A DNA stretch of 53,470 nt, taken from the NCBI RefSeq assembly GCF_900167095.1, contig NZ_FUXG01000022.1, forward strand, positions 1-53,470, given 5' to 3'. The position numbers and the translations under genes are program-made. Of the stretch, positions 27,324-37,603 are shown in pieces. The notes under the pieces were generated by a model that searched no databases, had not been told where the DNA came from, and worked only from the letters and a program-made list of their open reading frames with translations. Each line of letters opens with the position of its first letter. Position 1 is the first letter of the stretch. Source of the stretch: Oceanospirillum multiglobuliferum. Lineage in GTDB: Bacteria; Pseudomonadota; Gammaproteobacteria; Pseudomonadales; Halomonadaceae.

Positions 27324-28364
27324 ATGAGTGACTTAGGTTGGATCATGTACCGCTTCTCCTTACAAAAACTCGTGTTTTTACTGCCCGTTGTTTTCTTACT
27401 CTCTGTAATAGGGTGCAGTCAGCCAGAGACTAGTAATCACTTACCTGCCCTACAAGCACTCACTAGTCTTCATCAAAGCCGCGTTACAGTGTCAGGCTTT
27501 TCTTCTGGTGGTTATCTTGCTAACCAACTGCATTTGGCTTATCCAGAGCTCATTGAAGGGGCCGCTATTTTTTCCGCAGGCCCTTGGGGTTGCGCAATGA
27601 AAGGTTTAAGCCACGCACTGATGTCCTGCATGCAAACTCGCTTTCCTATTGCAGATATTGATGATCGTATGGCGATGCTGCATCGTGCGAGCCGTAAAAA
27701 AGAGATTGGTGATCCTGCATTGCTGGTGGACGACCCTGTATATATTTTTTATGGACAAAAAGATGATGTGCTAAAGCCTGCGGTATCTGAGAGTTTAATT
27801 AACTTTTACCAAACAATAGTGGCGTCTTATAACATTCGAATTACTGCGATGCCGCAGGCAGGACATGCTTTCCCTTCGGTGTTAAGTACACAAGCCTGTG
27901 GTTCTGAGGCTGCGCCTTATTTTCAAAACTGTCACTTTGATGGTGCAGCAGAGGCTTTGCGTGTGTTATTTGGCCAACTACAAGCGCCCAGTGATAGCAG
28001 CACAGGGCAGCTGATTGAGTTTGATCAGCGTAAATATTATGAAGGTAAAGGCATGTTAGATCGTGGTTACCTTTACCTACCCAGCCAATGCAGCTCAGGC
28101 GCTCGTGAGTGCCAACTACATGTAGTCTTACATGGCTGCGGCCAAAGCAGCGAAACACTGAAAACTGTTTTTATTGAGCAAAGTGGTTACAAACGCTGGG
28201 CAGATAGCAACGGCATTGTTTTACTATATCCACAGGCCAGTAAAAGCTTAGTGAATCCACAGGGTTGTTGGGATTGGTGGGGATATGAAAAAGGTCACTT
28301 TTACGCCCGTGACAACCCTCAATTGAGCGCCATCACAGGCATGATTAAAACCTTAGCGCGCTAA
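27324..28364 (+). CDS. Lipoprotein short-chain PHA depolymerase-like esterase (type 2 catalytic order)
   Basis: 346 residues. An alternative ATG at 27345 gives MYRFSLQKLVFLL and the same lipoprotein signal ending at LLSVIGC. The lipase box GFSSGG has nucleophile S60, the Asp is in YGQKDDVLKP (D147), His in AGHAFP (H181), and the oxyanion segment HVVLHGCGQS (H270) comes after the lipase box. That order is the type 2 (circularly permuted) arrangement of extracellular short-chain polyhydroxyalkanoate depolymerases. CWDWWGY near the C-terminus is also typical. No substrate-binding domain is attached. Together with phaB in the window it suggests PHB metabolism; true substrate untested. Confidence 0.83.
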   Translation: MSDLGWIMYRFSLQKLVFLLPVVFLLSVIGCSQPETSNHLPALQALTSLHQSRVTVSGFSSGGYLANQLHLAYPELIEGAAIFSAGPWGCAMKGLSHALMSCMQTRFPIADIDDRMAMLHRASRKKEIGDPALLVDDPVYIFYGQKDDVLKPAVSESLINFYQTIVASYNIRITAMPQAGHAFPSVLSTQACGSEAAPYFQNCHFDGAAEALRVLFGQLQAPSDSSTGQLIEFDQRKYYEGKGMLDRGYLYLPSQCSSGARECQLHVVLHGCGQSSETLKTVFIEQSGYKRWADSNGIVLLYPQASKSLVNPQGCWDWWGYEKGHFYARDNPQLSAITGMIKTLAR

Positions 28365-28376
28365 TTAAACCAAGCA

Positions 28377-29471
28377 TTACATGCTGATATTGCTGGCACT
28401 ATCAACAGATATTAGCTGCTGAAAGTATTGCTGGGCATTGGGGTAACCCTGCCTAGCAGCTTGAGCGACCCAAAAAATGCCCAGCTTACGACTGATGGGT
28501 GTGCCCTCTCCCTGAAGAAACATCAAACCCAGTTGAAACTGAGCTGGTGCAATGCCAGAGTAAGCCGCTTTGTGTGTCCAGCGAAAGGCTTTGCGCGGGT
28601 CTTGCTCTACGCCGTAGCCTAAGCGATACATATTAGCGAGCTGCCACATTGCGGGCTTTACACCACCATGGGCAGCCTGCTTAAACCAGCGAGCCGCTTG
28701 AATATAGTCAGGCATTTGATTTTGTGGATTAAAATAAAGCCCTGCAAGATTAAACTGGGCGCTGGGCTCGCCTGCTTTCGCTGCACGAGTAAACCAATAG
28801 CGAGCTTGGTTCTCATCCGCCTCAACTCCCTCTCCTAGATGATATAAGCGCCCCAAGTTTACCATCGCATTCAAGTCCCCTTGCTCTGCTGCTAAGCGAT
28901 ACCAGTAGGCGGCCTGCTTTGAGTCCATCTCAACGCCTTCACCATTTTCATAGAGCAATGCAAGATTGTATTGCGCATCAGAATCTTGCTGCTGTGCCGC
29001 TTGTAGATAATAGTTAAATGCCTTTTGGTTATCCTCCGCAACGCCTTCGCCAGTGTCATACATTACGCCTAAATTAACCGTGGCAGAAACATGGCCTGCC
29101 GCAGAAGCGCTTTGATACCAAGCTAAAGCCTGCTGATTGTCTTCAGGGACCACTTGGCCGTAGTCAAACACGCGAGCAAGCTCATACATTGCATCGGCTA
29201 AACCTGCATCTGCGGCTTTACGCAACCACATCAAAGATAAGGCCGCACTGCCTTGAATCGTTTTATTACGCTGATAATGATGTGCCAGCTCTAGCATCGC
29301 CTGCCGATTACCTGTGTCTGCAATCTGTCTTAGTGCACCCAACTCAGGATTTTGGGCAACAGCCTGATACTCTTCCGTTGTAGCATAAGCTGGTGCAGCC
29401 TGATGCTGAGAGGCTTGATGGGCGCAGGCGCTAAGTAGCAACCAGCTACTGAATAATAAAATAAGGCGCAT
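28377..29471 (-). CDS. Sel1-repeat (SLR/TPR-like) lipoprotein
   Basis: 364 residues. Signal peptide with lipobox LLLSACAH. From about residue 75 to 350 there are seven to eight Sel1-like repeats of about 36 residues (for example ATVNLGVMYDTGEGVAEDN, AQYNLALLYENGEGVEMDS, AMVNLGRLYHLGEGVEADE). Sel1 repeats form helical solenoids for protein contacts and often serve in envelope signalling. Partner unknown. It converges with the esterase gene, 12 bases apart. Confidence 0.88.
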   Translation of the reverse strand: MRLILLFSSWLLLSACAHQASQHQAAPAYATTEEYQAVAQNPELGALRQIADTGNRQAMLELAHHYQRNKTIQGSAALSLMWLRKAADAGLADAMYELARVFDYGQVVPEDNQQALAWYQSASAAGHVSATVNLGVMYDTGEGVAEDNQKAFNYYLQAAQQQDSDAQYNLALLYENGEGVEMDSKQAAYWYRLAAEQGDLNAMVNLGRLYHLGEGVEADENQARYWFTRAAKAGEPSAQFNLAGLYFNPQNQMPDYIQAARWFKQAAHGGVKPAMWQLANMYRLGYGVEQDPRKAFRWTHKAAYSGIAPAQFQLGLMFLQGEGTPISRKLGIFWVAQAARQGYPNAQQYFQQLISVDSASNISM

Positions 29472-29611
29472 CTGAACCTCCTTAGAAACGATGAGTATCA
29501 GTGCGTGAAGGAAGACAAAGAGTAGAGAGTAGTTGCTATCTATCTCCGTTGCTAGTTTTGAGTATGGTTGAGTCTTTTACTGGGGAACTTGAAGATTTTG
29601 CGGCTATGGTG

Positions 29612-29648
29612 GCCTAAACGGGACTAAGGTTCATTATTCCGTTTAGGC
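29612..29648. repeat. Perfect inverted repeat with 17-base loop
   Basis: GCCTAAACGG (29612-29621) and CCGTTTAGGC (29639-29648) are exact complements. It lies 22 bases after the small exported protein gene. No U-tract is present; terminator, operator or insertion remnant are all possible. Confidence 0.45.
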
Positions 29649-29669
29649 GCAATAAGGTTGCTTATAGGG

Positions 29670-29984
29670 TTAAAGGGCGAGTGTTTCTGGCTTTTTCTTA
29701 TCTTCTGTTTCAGGCTCAGCTTGTTGTTCAGCTTGTTTCTCTTTCAAGTATTGTTGGGCTTTTTCCAACTCTTGCTGTGCAATTTTTGCGGCATCTTCAC
29801 CTTTCGACCATAGGCTACTGCCAAAGGCTTTAAGGCTTTGCCCCCAGTCACCACTGGCCTCTGTTAACAATTCAGCAGATTCATCCAGTAGCGCTTGCGC
29901 TTTTTCTTTTAAAGCTTCGGCATCGGCTTGAGCTGAAACACTGACGATGCTGGCGATAGCGAAGGCACTCAGCTTTTTTAACAT
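29670..29984 (-). CDS. Small exported protein of unknown function
   Basis: 104 residues. A signal peptide (1-20, cleaved near SAQA) is followed by an Ala/Glu/Lys/Gln-rich helical sequence with a central SGDWGQSLKAFGSSLWSKGED and a charged tail. No family recognised. A strong AAGGAGAT ribosome site supports the start. It could be a periplasmic coiled-coil protein. Confidence 0.75.
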   Translation of the reverse strand: MLKKLSAFAIASIVSVSAQADAEALKEKAQALLDESAELLTEASGDWGQSLKAFGSSLWSKGEDAAKIAQQELEKAQQYLKEKQAEQQAEPETEDKKKPETLAL

Positions 29985-30053
29985 GTTTTTATCTCCTTAC
30001 CGCTTATCGAAAGTTGCGTTGTTGGTTTATAGACTCTTAAGCACTGAAAAAAT

Positions 30054-32792
30054 TCAAAGGTGCAATCCTCTAACATCCTCCAACAGCACATGCTTAACTA
30101 GCAATGGTTCTAGCTCATCGACTGGAAGTGGTTTGCTGAACAGATAACCCTGTGCATATTGGCAGCCTTTATCGTGCAGCATATTAAGCTGGAAGACGGT
30201 TTCAACCCCCTCAGCTACGGTTTGTAAATTCAAACTACGGGCTAAGTTGATAATGGCCGTTGGGATAATTTGATCATTGCGGCGTTCAGTTAATTGCTGT
30301 GTAAAAGCGCGATCTATTTTCAGCTTATTAGCGGTGAAACGCATCAAATAGCTAAGTGATGAATAGCCCGCCCCAAAGTCATCAATAGAAATCGCAACAC
30401 CAAGCGCAGCAATATCCCGCAGAATAGTTTCGGTGCGCTCAGGGTGTTTCATTACCGTGGTTTCGGTGATCTCAACGTGTAGTAACTCAGGCCTTAAGCC
30501 CGTGCGTTGCAGAACATCGGCTATTTGCACCGCTAACTGGTCATTCTCAAACTGCACCGCAGATAGATTAACGGCAATCGCCAGCGGGTACTTAAGGGTT
30601 TGATTCCATTGAGCACCTTGCTGACAGGCTGCTTCTAGCACCCATGTACCAATTTGATGAATTAAGCCCGTTTCTTCTGCATGCTCGATAAAGTCATTGG
30701 GATAGATCAAAGCATGGTTTTCAGGTTGCCAGCGCACAAGGGCTTCTACTGCAACAATGGCATGGGATTCAATTTCGATAATAGGTTGATAGTGTAAAAC
30801 AAACTCTTGTCGAGTGACCGCAAGCTTAAGCTGTGTGGTGAGCGCCATACGGTCAACATTCAGATCGGTCATTTTATAATCAAAGAGCTTATAGCGCCCA
30901 CGCCCAGCCTCTTTGGCCTGGTACATGGCGATATCAGCATGTTTTTTCAGTGTCTCAGAGGAGCTGCCATGTTCAGGATACAAGCTAATACCGATACTCG
31001 CTCCCACGTACACCTCTCGCTCACCGATAATGACGGCTTGCTCGATCTGTTCAATAATTTTGCCTGCAACAGTTTCTAAATCATGAATCTCATGCACGCT
31101 ACGAATAATAATCGTAAATTCATCACCACTGATGCGAGCGACGGTATCAGGTTCACGAATACAGCTTTTGATGCGACGCCCCACCTCAACCAAAAGTTGA
31201 TCGCCCACAGAGTGGCCGAGGGTGTCATTCACATATTTAAAGCGATCAAGATCAAGGTACAGCAAACCAAAGCGACTATGTTCACTGGCAGCGGTTCTTA
31301 ACTCTTGTTCTAAGCGGTCATGAAAGAGCACTCGATTAGGCAGGTTGGTCAGCGGGTCATAGTAAGCTAACTTCTCTAGTTGTTGCTCAGCTTGCTTCAT
31401 GCTGCTGATATCCATAAACACACCAACGTAGAAGGTATAGTTTTCATCAAACTCCCGTGCTAGACCGCTTTGCACGGCGTTGATGGTAAGCCATTTAGGG
31501 AAAACTTCGCCATTTTTGCGACGATCCCATATTTCGCCACTCCACTGACCATTTTTCGATAGGCTTTGCCACATCTCTTGATAGAAGCTTGCAGGATGTC
31601 GATCAGAGCGAGTGATATTAGGGTTTTGCCCTAGCACTTCTTGACGATTGAAACCTGTAATCCGACAGTAAGCGGGGTTAACTTCTAAAATACGGGCATT
31701 AGAGTCAGTAATAATCACCGCTTCACTGGTGTTGAATACCGCCATTTTGAACAGTTGCAGTTGCTTTTCAGCTTTACTGCGCTGGTCAATTTCAAGCAGG
31801 AGGTCTTCGTTCATTTTGGCCAAGCGTGCGGTGCGCTCCTGCACTCTGCCTTCTAGTGCATCATTAGAAAGTTGCAGGGCGTCTAGGGCGTTGGTCAGCT
31901 CTGCTTCAGCATTTACTTTCTGACTAATTTCTTCGTTTAGTTGCTGGTTTTGTTGGGCTATTTTTTGCTGACTTTGGTCAAGCTGCTTTAGGCTGGTTTG
32001 AAAGCAGTTAATGGCATCAGATAGCTGCTCTAACTCAAGAGTGTTATACCAAGCTCTGGGACGCTTAATATTGATGTTACCATTAGCCAGCGCCTTCATG
32101 GCTTCGATCATCTCATGCAGATGCCGAGCAAACTCTCCAGACTGTCTAGAGCTGAAGGCTAACAACATCAATAGAGCAACTAACACTAATAAAGTCGTAG
32201 CAAGAATATTTTGCTCGAATAGTTTGATCTGAATATTGATTTCTTCCTGCGAGCTTTTTCCCATTGCCTCCAGCAGGAGGATGAAAAGCTTGTGGCTTTC
32301 CATAAAGCGGCGATTGGCCTCAGACAACAGTTGGTTCGCTTCTAGTTGTCGATTATTGCTGACAAACTCTAGCGCAGTACTCATCACATCAATATAAGAC
32401 TCCGCTTGCAGTTTTAGCTGATTGACCTGCTCATACAGCTCTATTTTTGAGTATTGGCGGTGATGATCATGGTCATATTGACCATCAAGATTGTTAACGA
32501 TTTGGCGAGAGATGGTCAAACGTGCATGACCTAGCTCAGAAAGCGCCTCTGAACTTAAATTATCTTTATGCTGAGTCAATAGCTCATAAAGCGCGACGTG
32601 ATTACGGGAAAAGTCAGACAGTAAGCTGGTGTAGCGGTTGATGCTGCCAATATCGTGGGTGGTGATATGTTGAGCCAAAGATTGCTGCTTGTTCAGCAGA
32701 AACAACATAATCACAATCACCACTGCGGTCACAATAAAGCCTAACGCAGGGATGATGAGTAGTTTTTGACGCAAGGACAAACGGCTGAACAT
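30054..32792 (-). CDS. PAS-GGDEF-EAL cyclic-di-GMP protein with membrane sensor
   Basis: 912 residues. Two membrane helices (about 11-34 and 198-213) flank a periplasmic helical sensor; a HAMP-like and coiled segment spans 214-345; PAS at about 345-470. The GGDEF domain carries the active-site variant SGDEF (555-559) with an I-site REPD (546-549) at the right distance. The EAL domain has EALVRW (683-688) and IDDFGAGYSS (803-812), so phosphodiesterase activity is plausible. Net activity is not predictable. Its PAS core resembles the PAS segments of the two hybrid kinases in the window. It lies downstream of polA but is separated from it by a terminator. Confidence 0.93.
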   Translation of the reverse strand: MFSRLSLRQKLLIIPALGFIVTAVVIVIMLFLLNKQQSLAQHITTHDIGSINRYTSLLSDFSRNHVALYELLTQHKDNLSSEALSELGHARLTISRQIVNNLDGQYDHDHHRQYSKIELYEQVNQLKLQAESYIDVMSTALEFVSNNRQLEANQLLSEANRRFMESHKLFILLLEAMGKSSQEEINIQIKLFEQNILATTLLVLVALLMLLAFSSRQSGEFARHLHEMIEAMKALANGNINIKRPRAWYNTLELEQLSDAINCFQTSLKQLDQSQQKIAQQNQQLNEEISQKVNAEAELTNALDALQLSNDALEGRVQERTARLAKMNEDLLLEIDQRSKAEKQLQLFKMAVFNTSEAVIITDSNARILEVNPAYCRITGFNRQEVLGQNPNITRSDRHPASFYQEMWQSLSKNGQWSGEIWDRRKNGEVFPKWLTINAVQSGLAREFDENYTFYVGVFMDISSMKQAEQQLEKLAYYDPLTNLPNRVLFHDRLEQELRTAASEHSRFGLLYLDLDRFKYVNDTLGHSVGDQLLVEVGRRIKSCIREPDTVARISGDEFTIIIRSVHEIHDLETVAGKIIEQIEQAVIIGEREVYVGASIGISLYPEHGSSSETLKKHADIAMYQAKEAGRGRYKLFDYKMTDLNVDRMALTTQLKLAVTRQEFVLHYQPIIEIESHAIVAVEALVRWQPENHALIYPNDFIEHAEETGLIHQIGTWVLEAACQQGAQWNQTLKYPLAIAVNLSAVQFENDQLAVQIADVLQRTGLRPELLHVEITETTVMKHPERTETILRDIAALGVAISIDDFGAGYSSLSYLMRFTANKLKIDRAFTQQLTERRNDQIIPTAIINLARSLNLQTVAEGVETVFQLNMLHDKGCQYAQGYLFSKPLPVDELEPLLVKHVLLEDVRGLHL

Positions 32793-32965
32793 AGAAACGC
32801 CTTTTTATCTCTTCGGTCTCTTGAGTATCGCAGGACTTTAACGAACCAAAAGCCAAGATTTTTTTATTATGAGTGAGCTTGGTAACCTCACAGAGGTTAA
32901 GCATCATACCCTAGCTTAACCTTATTTTTCATCAGGCTTATTATTGTACCGCTTGAATTCAAGTA

Positions 32966-33000
32966 ATAAAAACGCCCCTTTGAGGTTACTCAGAGGGGCG
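32966..33000 (-). terminator. Terminator after polA
   Basis: CGCCCCT (32973-32979) pairs with AGGGGCG (32994-33000) with inner TGAG/CTCA; on the minus strand it is followed by a U-tract. It lies about 30 bases after the polA stop. Confidence 0.8.
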
Positions 33001-33031
33001 CTTGTTTGTAGCGATACAGCACGTCTTTTAT

Positions 33032-35854
33032 TTAATGGGCCTGATCCCAGTTGGCACCTGATCCGGTTTCAACCAGCAGTGGCACGTCTAACGCTGCGGC
33101 ATTTTCCATATAAGGCTTTAAGGCCAATTTAAAGGCTTCAACCTGTGCATTGGGCACTTCAAACACCAATTCATCGTGTACCTGCATGATCATTTTCACA
33201 TTCTGGCAGGCGGGGTCTTGGCCTTCTATTAACCATTGATTCACATGGATCATGGCGCGCTTGATAATATCTGCTGCGGTGCCTTGCATTGGGGCGTTAA
33301 TCGCGGTGCGCTCTGCGGCTTGGCGCATGGCTCCATTACGAGCATTGATCTCAGGTAGGTACAGTCTGCGACCAAACAGCGTTTCCACATAGCCCAGCTC
33401 TTTGGCGCTGACCCGAATCTCATCCATATAACGGCGTACACCGGGGTAACGGTCGAAGTAGCGCTCAATATAGATTTTGGCTTGGGCTTGGCCGATATTC
33501 AGTTGCTTGGCTAAACCAAAGGCGGACATGCCGTAGATCAGGCCGAAGTTGATCGCTTTGGCGCTGCGGCGTTGATCTGAGCTAACCTCATCGACGGTGC
33601 AACCGAACACCTCGGCAGCGGTGGCGCGGTGAACATCTTGATCCTGCTGAAAGGCGGTTAATAACCCTTTGTCGCCCGACAGATGCGCCATAATGCGCAG
33701 CTCAATTTGCGAGTAATCGGCCGCGACAATGCTGAAGCCCTCTTCTGCAATAAAGGCTTGGCGAATACGACGCCCCTCTTCGGTACGAATCGGAATGTTT
33801 TGCAGGTTTGGGTCGCTAGAGGACAAACGTCCGGTTGCGGTGACCGCCTGATGGTACGAGGTGTGAATGCGCCCTGTAGCCGGATTTATCATCTGCGGCA
33901 GCTTATCGGTATAGGTCGATTTCAGCTTGCTTAGGCTACGGTGTTCCATCAATAACTTGGGCAGCGGGTAATCTAAGGCAAGCTCTTGCAGTACCGCTTC
34001 AGCGGTTGAGGGCTGGCCTTTTGGGGTTTTCTTTTTAACGGGAATTTTCATCTCTTCGTAGAGAATTTCACCCAGCTGTTTTGGCGAGCTTAGGTTGAAC
34101 TCTTTACCCGCCAACTCGAACGCCTCGCGCTCTAACTGGATCAGGCGTGCGCTCATCTCTTGGCTGTGTTCTCCTAGTTTATGCAGATCTACCTTAGCAC
34201 CATTGCGCTCAATGCTTGAAAGTACGGGGATTAAAGGCAGCTCAATCTCCTGTAGTAGCTTTTGCAGGGACGGCAGCTGTTGCAAATCGGCCTGCAAGCT
34301 ATGGTGCAAACGCAGGGTGATGTCGGCATCTTCAGCCGCATAAGGTGAAGCTTGTTCTAGCTCGATCTGATTAAAGGTCAGCTGTTTGCTACCTTTGCCT
34401 GCAATCTGTTCAAAACTGATAGTGGTATGGCCGAGATACTTCTCGGCTAGGCTGTCCATATTGTGTTTTGTGGCAGTGGAATTCAGCACATAGGACGCCA
34501 ACATGGTGTCGTCGGCAATACCTTGTAGTTGAATGTCATAGCGCGCCAGCACGCTCATGTCGTACTTCAGGTTTTGGCCGATTTTGCCTTTATTTGGATC
34601 TTCCAATAGTGGTTTTAACTGCGCTAATACCCATGCACGTTCCAACTGTTCAGGTGCGCCCATATAGTCGTGGGCCACAGGCACATAAGCAGCTTTGCCA
34701 GCTTCTATGGCAAAGGAGACGCCAACAATATCCGCCTGCATATAATCCAAACTGGTGGTTTCAGTATCAAAGGCAAACTGTGGTGCGGCTTGCAGTTGGC
34801 TGAGCCACTGATTGAATGCCGCTTCTGTCAGCAGTGTTTCATAACCGTCTTGGCTGATGGGACTGGCTATCTCAACAGGGGGGTGTGTGGCTTGAGGTGC
34901 TTGATCCATGTCGAGCGTTGAGGTCGCACTCGGTGAGCTTGTCAGTTCAAACGCAGGCGGTTGATCTGGAGTTTGACGCTCCAGTTCAGTCACCCAGCTT
35001 TTAAACTCTAATTCAGTATAAATATCTTTTAAGGTGTCAATGTCTTGTGGTGCCATCACCAGCTGGTCGATATTAATATCCAGCTCAACATTAAGCTTAA
35101 TGGTGGCCAACAGATAAGATAGATAGGCCATCTCTTTATGTTCGGCCATTTTTTTGGCTAAGGTTTTCGCGCCCCGAAACTCTAAAGTGGCGATCTGATC
35201 AAGGTTGGCATAAATTTGATCTAAGCCCCCTAAACCTTGCAATAGACCCAACGCCGTTTTTTCACCCACGCCCGGCACGCCAGGGATGTTGTCCACTTTG
35301 TCGCCCATCAAGGCCAAAAAGTCGATAATCAGCTCGGGGCCAATGCCAAACTTTTCATGTACGCCGGGAATGTCCATCACCGTATCGGTCATGGTGTTCA
35401 CTAAGGTGACTTTGTCGGTCACCAGTTGCGCCATGTCTTTATCCCCTGTGGAGATCACCACCGAGCGGCCTTGCTGTTCTGCCTGATGCGCCAAGGTGCC
35501 GATCACATCGTCCGCTTCAACCCCTTCAATACAAAGCAACGGCATACCTAAGGCTTTAATGGTTTGGTGAATCGGCTCAATTTGCAGGCGCAAGTCGTCT
35601 GGCATTGGTGGCCGCTGGGCTTTGTACTCTGCGTATAGGTCATCGCGGAAGGTTTTGCCTTTGGCGTCAAATACGACCACGACAGGTGAGCGTGGATACT
35701 GGCGCAACAAGCTTTTCAGCATGTTCACCACACCTTTTGTTGCCCCTGTTGGTTGGCCTTTAGAGGTCATCAGGGGGGGCATCGCATGAAACGCACGATA
35801 CAAATAAGAGGAGCCATCAACCAAAACTAAGGGCAATAAGGTGGCATCATTCAT
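33032..35854 (-). CDS. polA: DNA polymerase I
   Basis: 940 residues. The N-terminal 5' nuclease (1-about 300) starts [20 protein letters not shown]; the 3'-5' exonuclease domain shows [13 protein letters not shown] near 360; the polymerase domain has [55 protein letters not shown] and [11 protein letters not shown]. All three activities look intact. The gene is divergent from the DUF2782 gene, as in Pseudomonas. Confidence 0.99.
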   Translation of the reverse strand: MNDATLLPLVLVDGSSYLYRAFHAMPPLMTSKGQPTGATKGVVNMLKSLLRQYPRSPVVVVFDAKGKTFRDDLYAEYKAQRPPMPDDLRLQIEPIHQTIKALGMPLLCIEGVEADDVIGTLAHQAEQQGRSVVISTGDKDMAQLVTDKVTLVNTMTDTVMDIPGVHEKFGIGPELIIDFLALMGDKVDNIPGVPGVGEKTALGLLQGLGGLDQIYANLDQIATLEFRGAKTLAKKMAEHKEMAYLSYLLATIKLNVELDINIDQLVMAPQDIDTLKDIYTELEFKSWVTELERQTPDQPPAFELTSSPSATSTLDMDQAPQATHPPVEIASPISQDGYETLLTEAAFNQWLSQLQAAPQFAFDTETTSLDYMQADIVGVSFAIEAGKAAYVPVAHDYMGAPEQLERAWVLAQLKPLLEDPNKGKIGQNLKYDMSVLARYDIQLQGIADDTMLASYVLNSTATKHNMDSLAEKYLGHTTISFEQIAGKGSKQLTFNQIELEQASPYAAEDADITLRLHHSLQADLQQLPSLQKLLQEIELPLIPVLSSIERNGAKVDLHKLGEHSQEMSARLIQLEREAFELAGKEFNLSSPKQLGEILYEEMKIPVKKKTPKGQPSTAEAVLQELALDYPLPKLLMEHRSLSKLKSTYTDKLPQMINPATGRIHTSYHQAVTATGRLSSSDPNLQNIPIRTEEGRRIRQAFIAEEGFSIVAADYSQIELRIMAHLSGDKGLLTAFQQDQDVHRATAAEVFGCTVDEVSSDQRRSAKAINFGLIYGMSAFGLAKQLNIGQAQAKIYIERYFDRYPGVRRYMDEIRVSAKELGYVETLFGRRLYLPEINARNGAMRQAAERTAINAPMQGTAADIIKRAMIHVNQWLIEGQDPACQNVKMIMQVHDELVFEVPNAQVEAFKLALKPYMENAAALDVPLLVETGSGANWDQAH

Positions 35855-35970
35855 AACGGGATATCAACTCAACTCGGTTATACTAGAGGCACAAGAGGCT
35901 GACTCTTGGCAGATTAGCTTCATCATAAAGCACAGTGGATTCAGACCAAAGGTCTGACAAGGATTAAAGC

Positions 35971-36249
35971 ATGTTACGCGCACTCTTTTTTGGCCTTTTA
36001 CTCTGTTTGCCGTTAGCACAAGCACAGGCAGAAAACCAACAGCCTGAGCCTGAAATTACCATTCGTGATGGCGGTGACCGCACTTTGTATGAATATCGCG
36101 TTAATGGCGTGCTATATGCCATTAAAGTAAAGCCTAAGATGGGGCCAGAGTATTATCTGGTGGATGTGAATGGTGACGGCAACTATGTACGCTCTGAATC
36201 GAACCGTAAGTCGTTTTTAATCCCCGAATGGGTTTTGCTACGCTGGTAA
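35971..36249 (+). CDS. DUF2782 family exported protein
   Basis: 92 residues with a signal peptide (1-20) and the DUF2782 core: PEITIRDGGDRTLYEYRVNG, then MYLI-like IKVKPKMGPEYYLVDVNGDG and a C-terminal PEWVLLRW. Function unknown. Such genes commonly sit between polA and thrB, as here, 56 bases before thrB. A short inverted repeat CAAGAG-GCTGA-CTCTTG lies in the promoter gap at 35892-35908. Confidence 0.88.
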   Translation: MLRALFFGLLLCLPLAQAQAENQQPEPEITIRDGGDRTLYEYRVNGVLYAIKVKPKMGPEYYLVDVNGDGNYVRSESNRKSFLIPEWVLLRW

Positions 36250-36305
36250 TATGAATTAGTATAGCGCTCTTTTCCCGTGGATTTATAAGGCGTTTAGGTC
36301 GATTT

Positions 36306-37241
36306 ATGGCTGTTTATACTGCAGTTTCTGCATCTGAATTAACCGAGCTTTGTCAGCGTTATGGCTTTGCTGAAACCAGTCAACTTAAAGGCATGGCGGG
36401 TGGCGTTGAAAACACCACCTATCAGCTGATCAGTGGTGAGCAGCGCTTTATTTTGACGCTGTTTGAGCAAGGTAGCGGTGAGGATCTAGATTACTTTGTG
36501 CAGCTACTCAGCTTTTTAGCGACACAAGGCTTTGCAGTAGCTGCGCCTTTGCCTGATCTACAAGGACAAGTTTTACATCAAATTGAAGGCAAGCCCTCAC
36601 TATTATTTCCATTCTTACAGGGACAACACCCTGAGCAGGCTAATGCGATACAAGCTAAAGCCATTGGTCAGTGGCTGGCTCAGCTGCATCTGGCAGGGCA
36701 GCAGTTCCCTATTCAGCGTCCTAACCAACGTAGTATTGAGTGGTTGCAGCAACGCATGCCCGATGTCTTAGCGTTTTTGTCGGAAGATGATCAACGACTG
36801 ATGCAAAAAGAAGTTGCACAGTTTGCAGAGCTATTGGAAACCTACCCTGACCTGCCTCAAGGGGTGATTCACGGTGATCTGTTTCGGGATAACAGCTTCT
36901 TTGCCGGTGATGAGCTAACAGGTGTCATAGATTTTTACAACGGTTGCACAGGTCACTGGCTCTATGACTTGGCGGTTGTGATCAATGACTGGAGCTTTCA
37001 AGCGGGTGATGAACCTAATACCAGTATCGGCACAGCCGTATTAGCGGGTTATCAGAAGGTTCGCCCTTTACGCCCAGATGAACAACAAGCCTTACCGGGG
37101 TTTTTACGGGCTTGTGCGTTGCGCTATTGGCTATCCCGTTTAATTGCCAAGCATCTTTCACCACCTAATGAAGATCAAAGCAGTGTGATTAAAGATCCAG
37201 AGCAATATCGCAAAATACTAGTGCTACGTAAGCGAGCATAA
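36306..37241 (+). CDS. thrB: Homoserine kinase, APH/choline-kinase-like type
   Basis: 311 residues with the aminoglycoside-phosphotransferase fold: GGVENTTYQL nucleotide loop, catalytic GVIHGDLFRDNSFF, and metal-binding GVIDFYNGCTG. This is the pseudomonad ThrB type, unrelated to the GHMP kinase of E. coli. It phosphorylates homoserine for threonine synthesis. It follows the DUF2782 gene, probably in one transcript. Confidence 0.9.
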   Translation: MAVYTAVSASELTELCQRYGFAETSQLKGMAGGVENTTYQLISGEQRFILTLFEQGSGEDLDYFVQLLSFLATQGFAVAAPLPDLQGQVLHQIEGKPSLLFPFLQGQHPEQANAIQAKAIGQWLAQLHLAGQQFPIQRPNQRSIEWLQQRMPDVLAFLSEDDQRLMQKEVAQFAELLETYPDLPQGVIHGDLFRDNSFFAGDELTGVIDFYNGCTGHWLYDLAVVINDWSFQAGDEPNTSIGTAVLAGYQKVRPLRPDEQQALPGFLRACALRYWLSRLIAKHLSPPNEDQSSVIKDPEQYRKILVLRKRA

Positions 37242-37603
37242 ATCTGCCTGACAGAGCGGCTATTCCGTCAGCCAAAATTAATAAACTGACTGATACCCCC
37301 GCCCATATTTGGGCGAGGGTTTGCGGTGTAGTTTCTATATCTACTCAAGTACATCAACGCCCTCTCACCTGCTATTTTCCACACATTTTTCCGACTTTAT
37401 GGGCAATTTATGACCTATGCGTCGCGTTTGTCTTATTCATTAGGCGTACGTGTAGGGACAAAAAGCCCTGTTTTCAGGTATCTTAAGCCCGTTAAGCCTG
37501 ATCTAAATCAGGTGAGCACACTAAAAGCGCCAACCTGCGGCACACAGGCATTTAGGCGCACAAGGGCAAAAATAAGTTCTATAAGTTTTAGAGGCACACT
37601 TCA
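37242..37603. other. Intergenic region with hairpin between thrB and glcB
   Basis: 362 bases. ACCCCCGCCCA (37295-37305) and TGGGCGAGGGT (37310-37320) form a stem with one mismatch and a short loop, a likely thrB terminator although the U-tract is weak. The rest must carry the glcB promoter. An open frame at 37410-37607 runs into glcB but has no family features and was not accepted as a gene. Confidence 0.5.

Noticed and set aside
23220-32792. Signalling region as a horizontally acquired island
   Set aside because: No integrase, repeats or tRNA-borne attachment site could be shown; domain content and composition look like the rest of the window.
33001-33031. Spot 42-like RNA after polA
   Set aside because: Only the polA terminator is found in this gap; the sequence does not resemble Spot 42.
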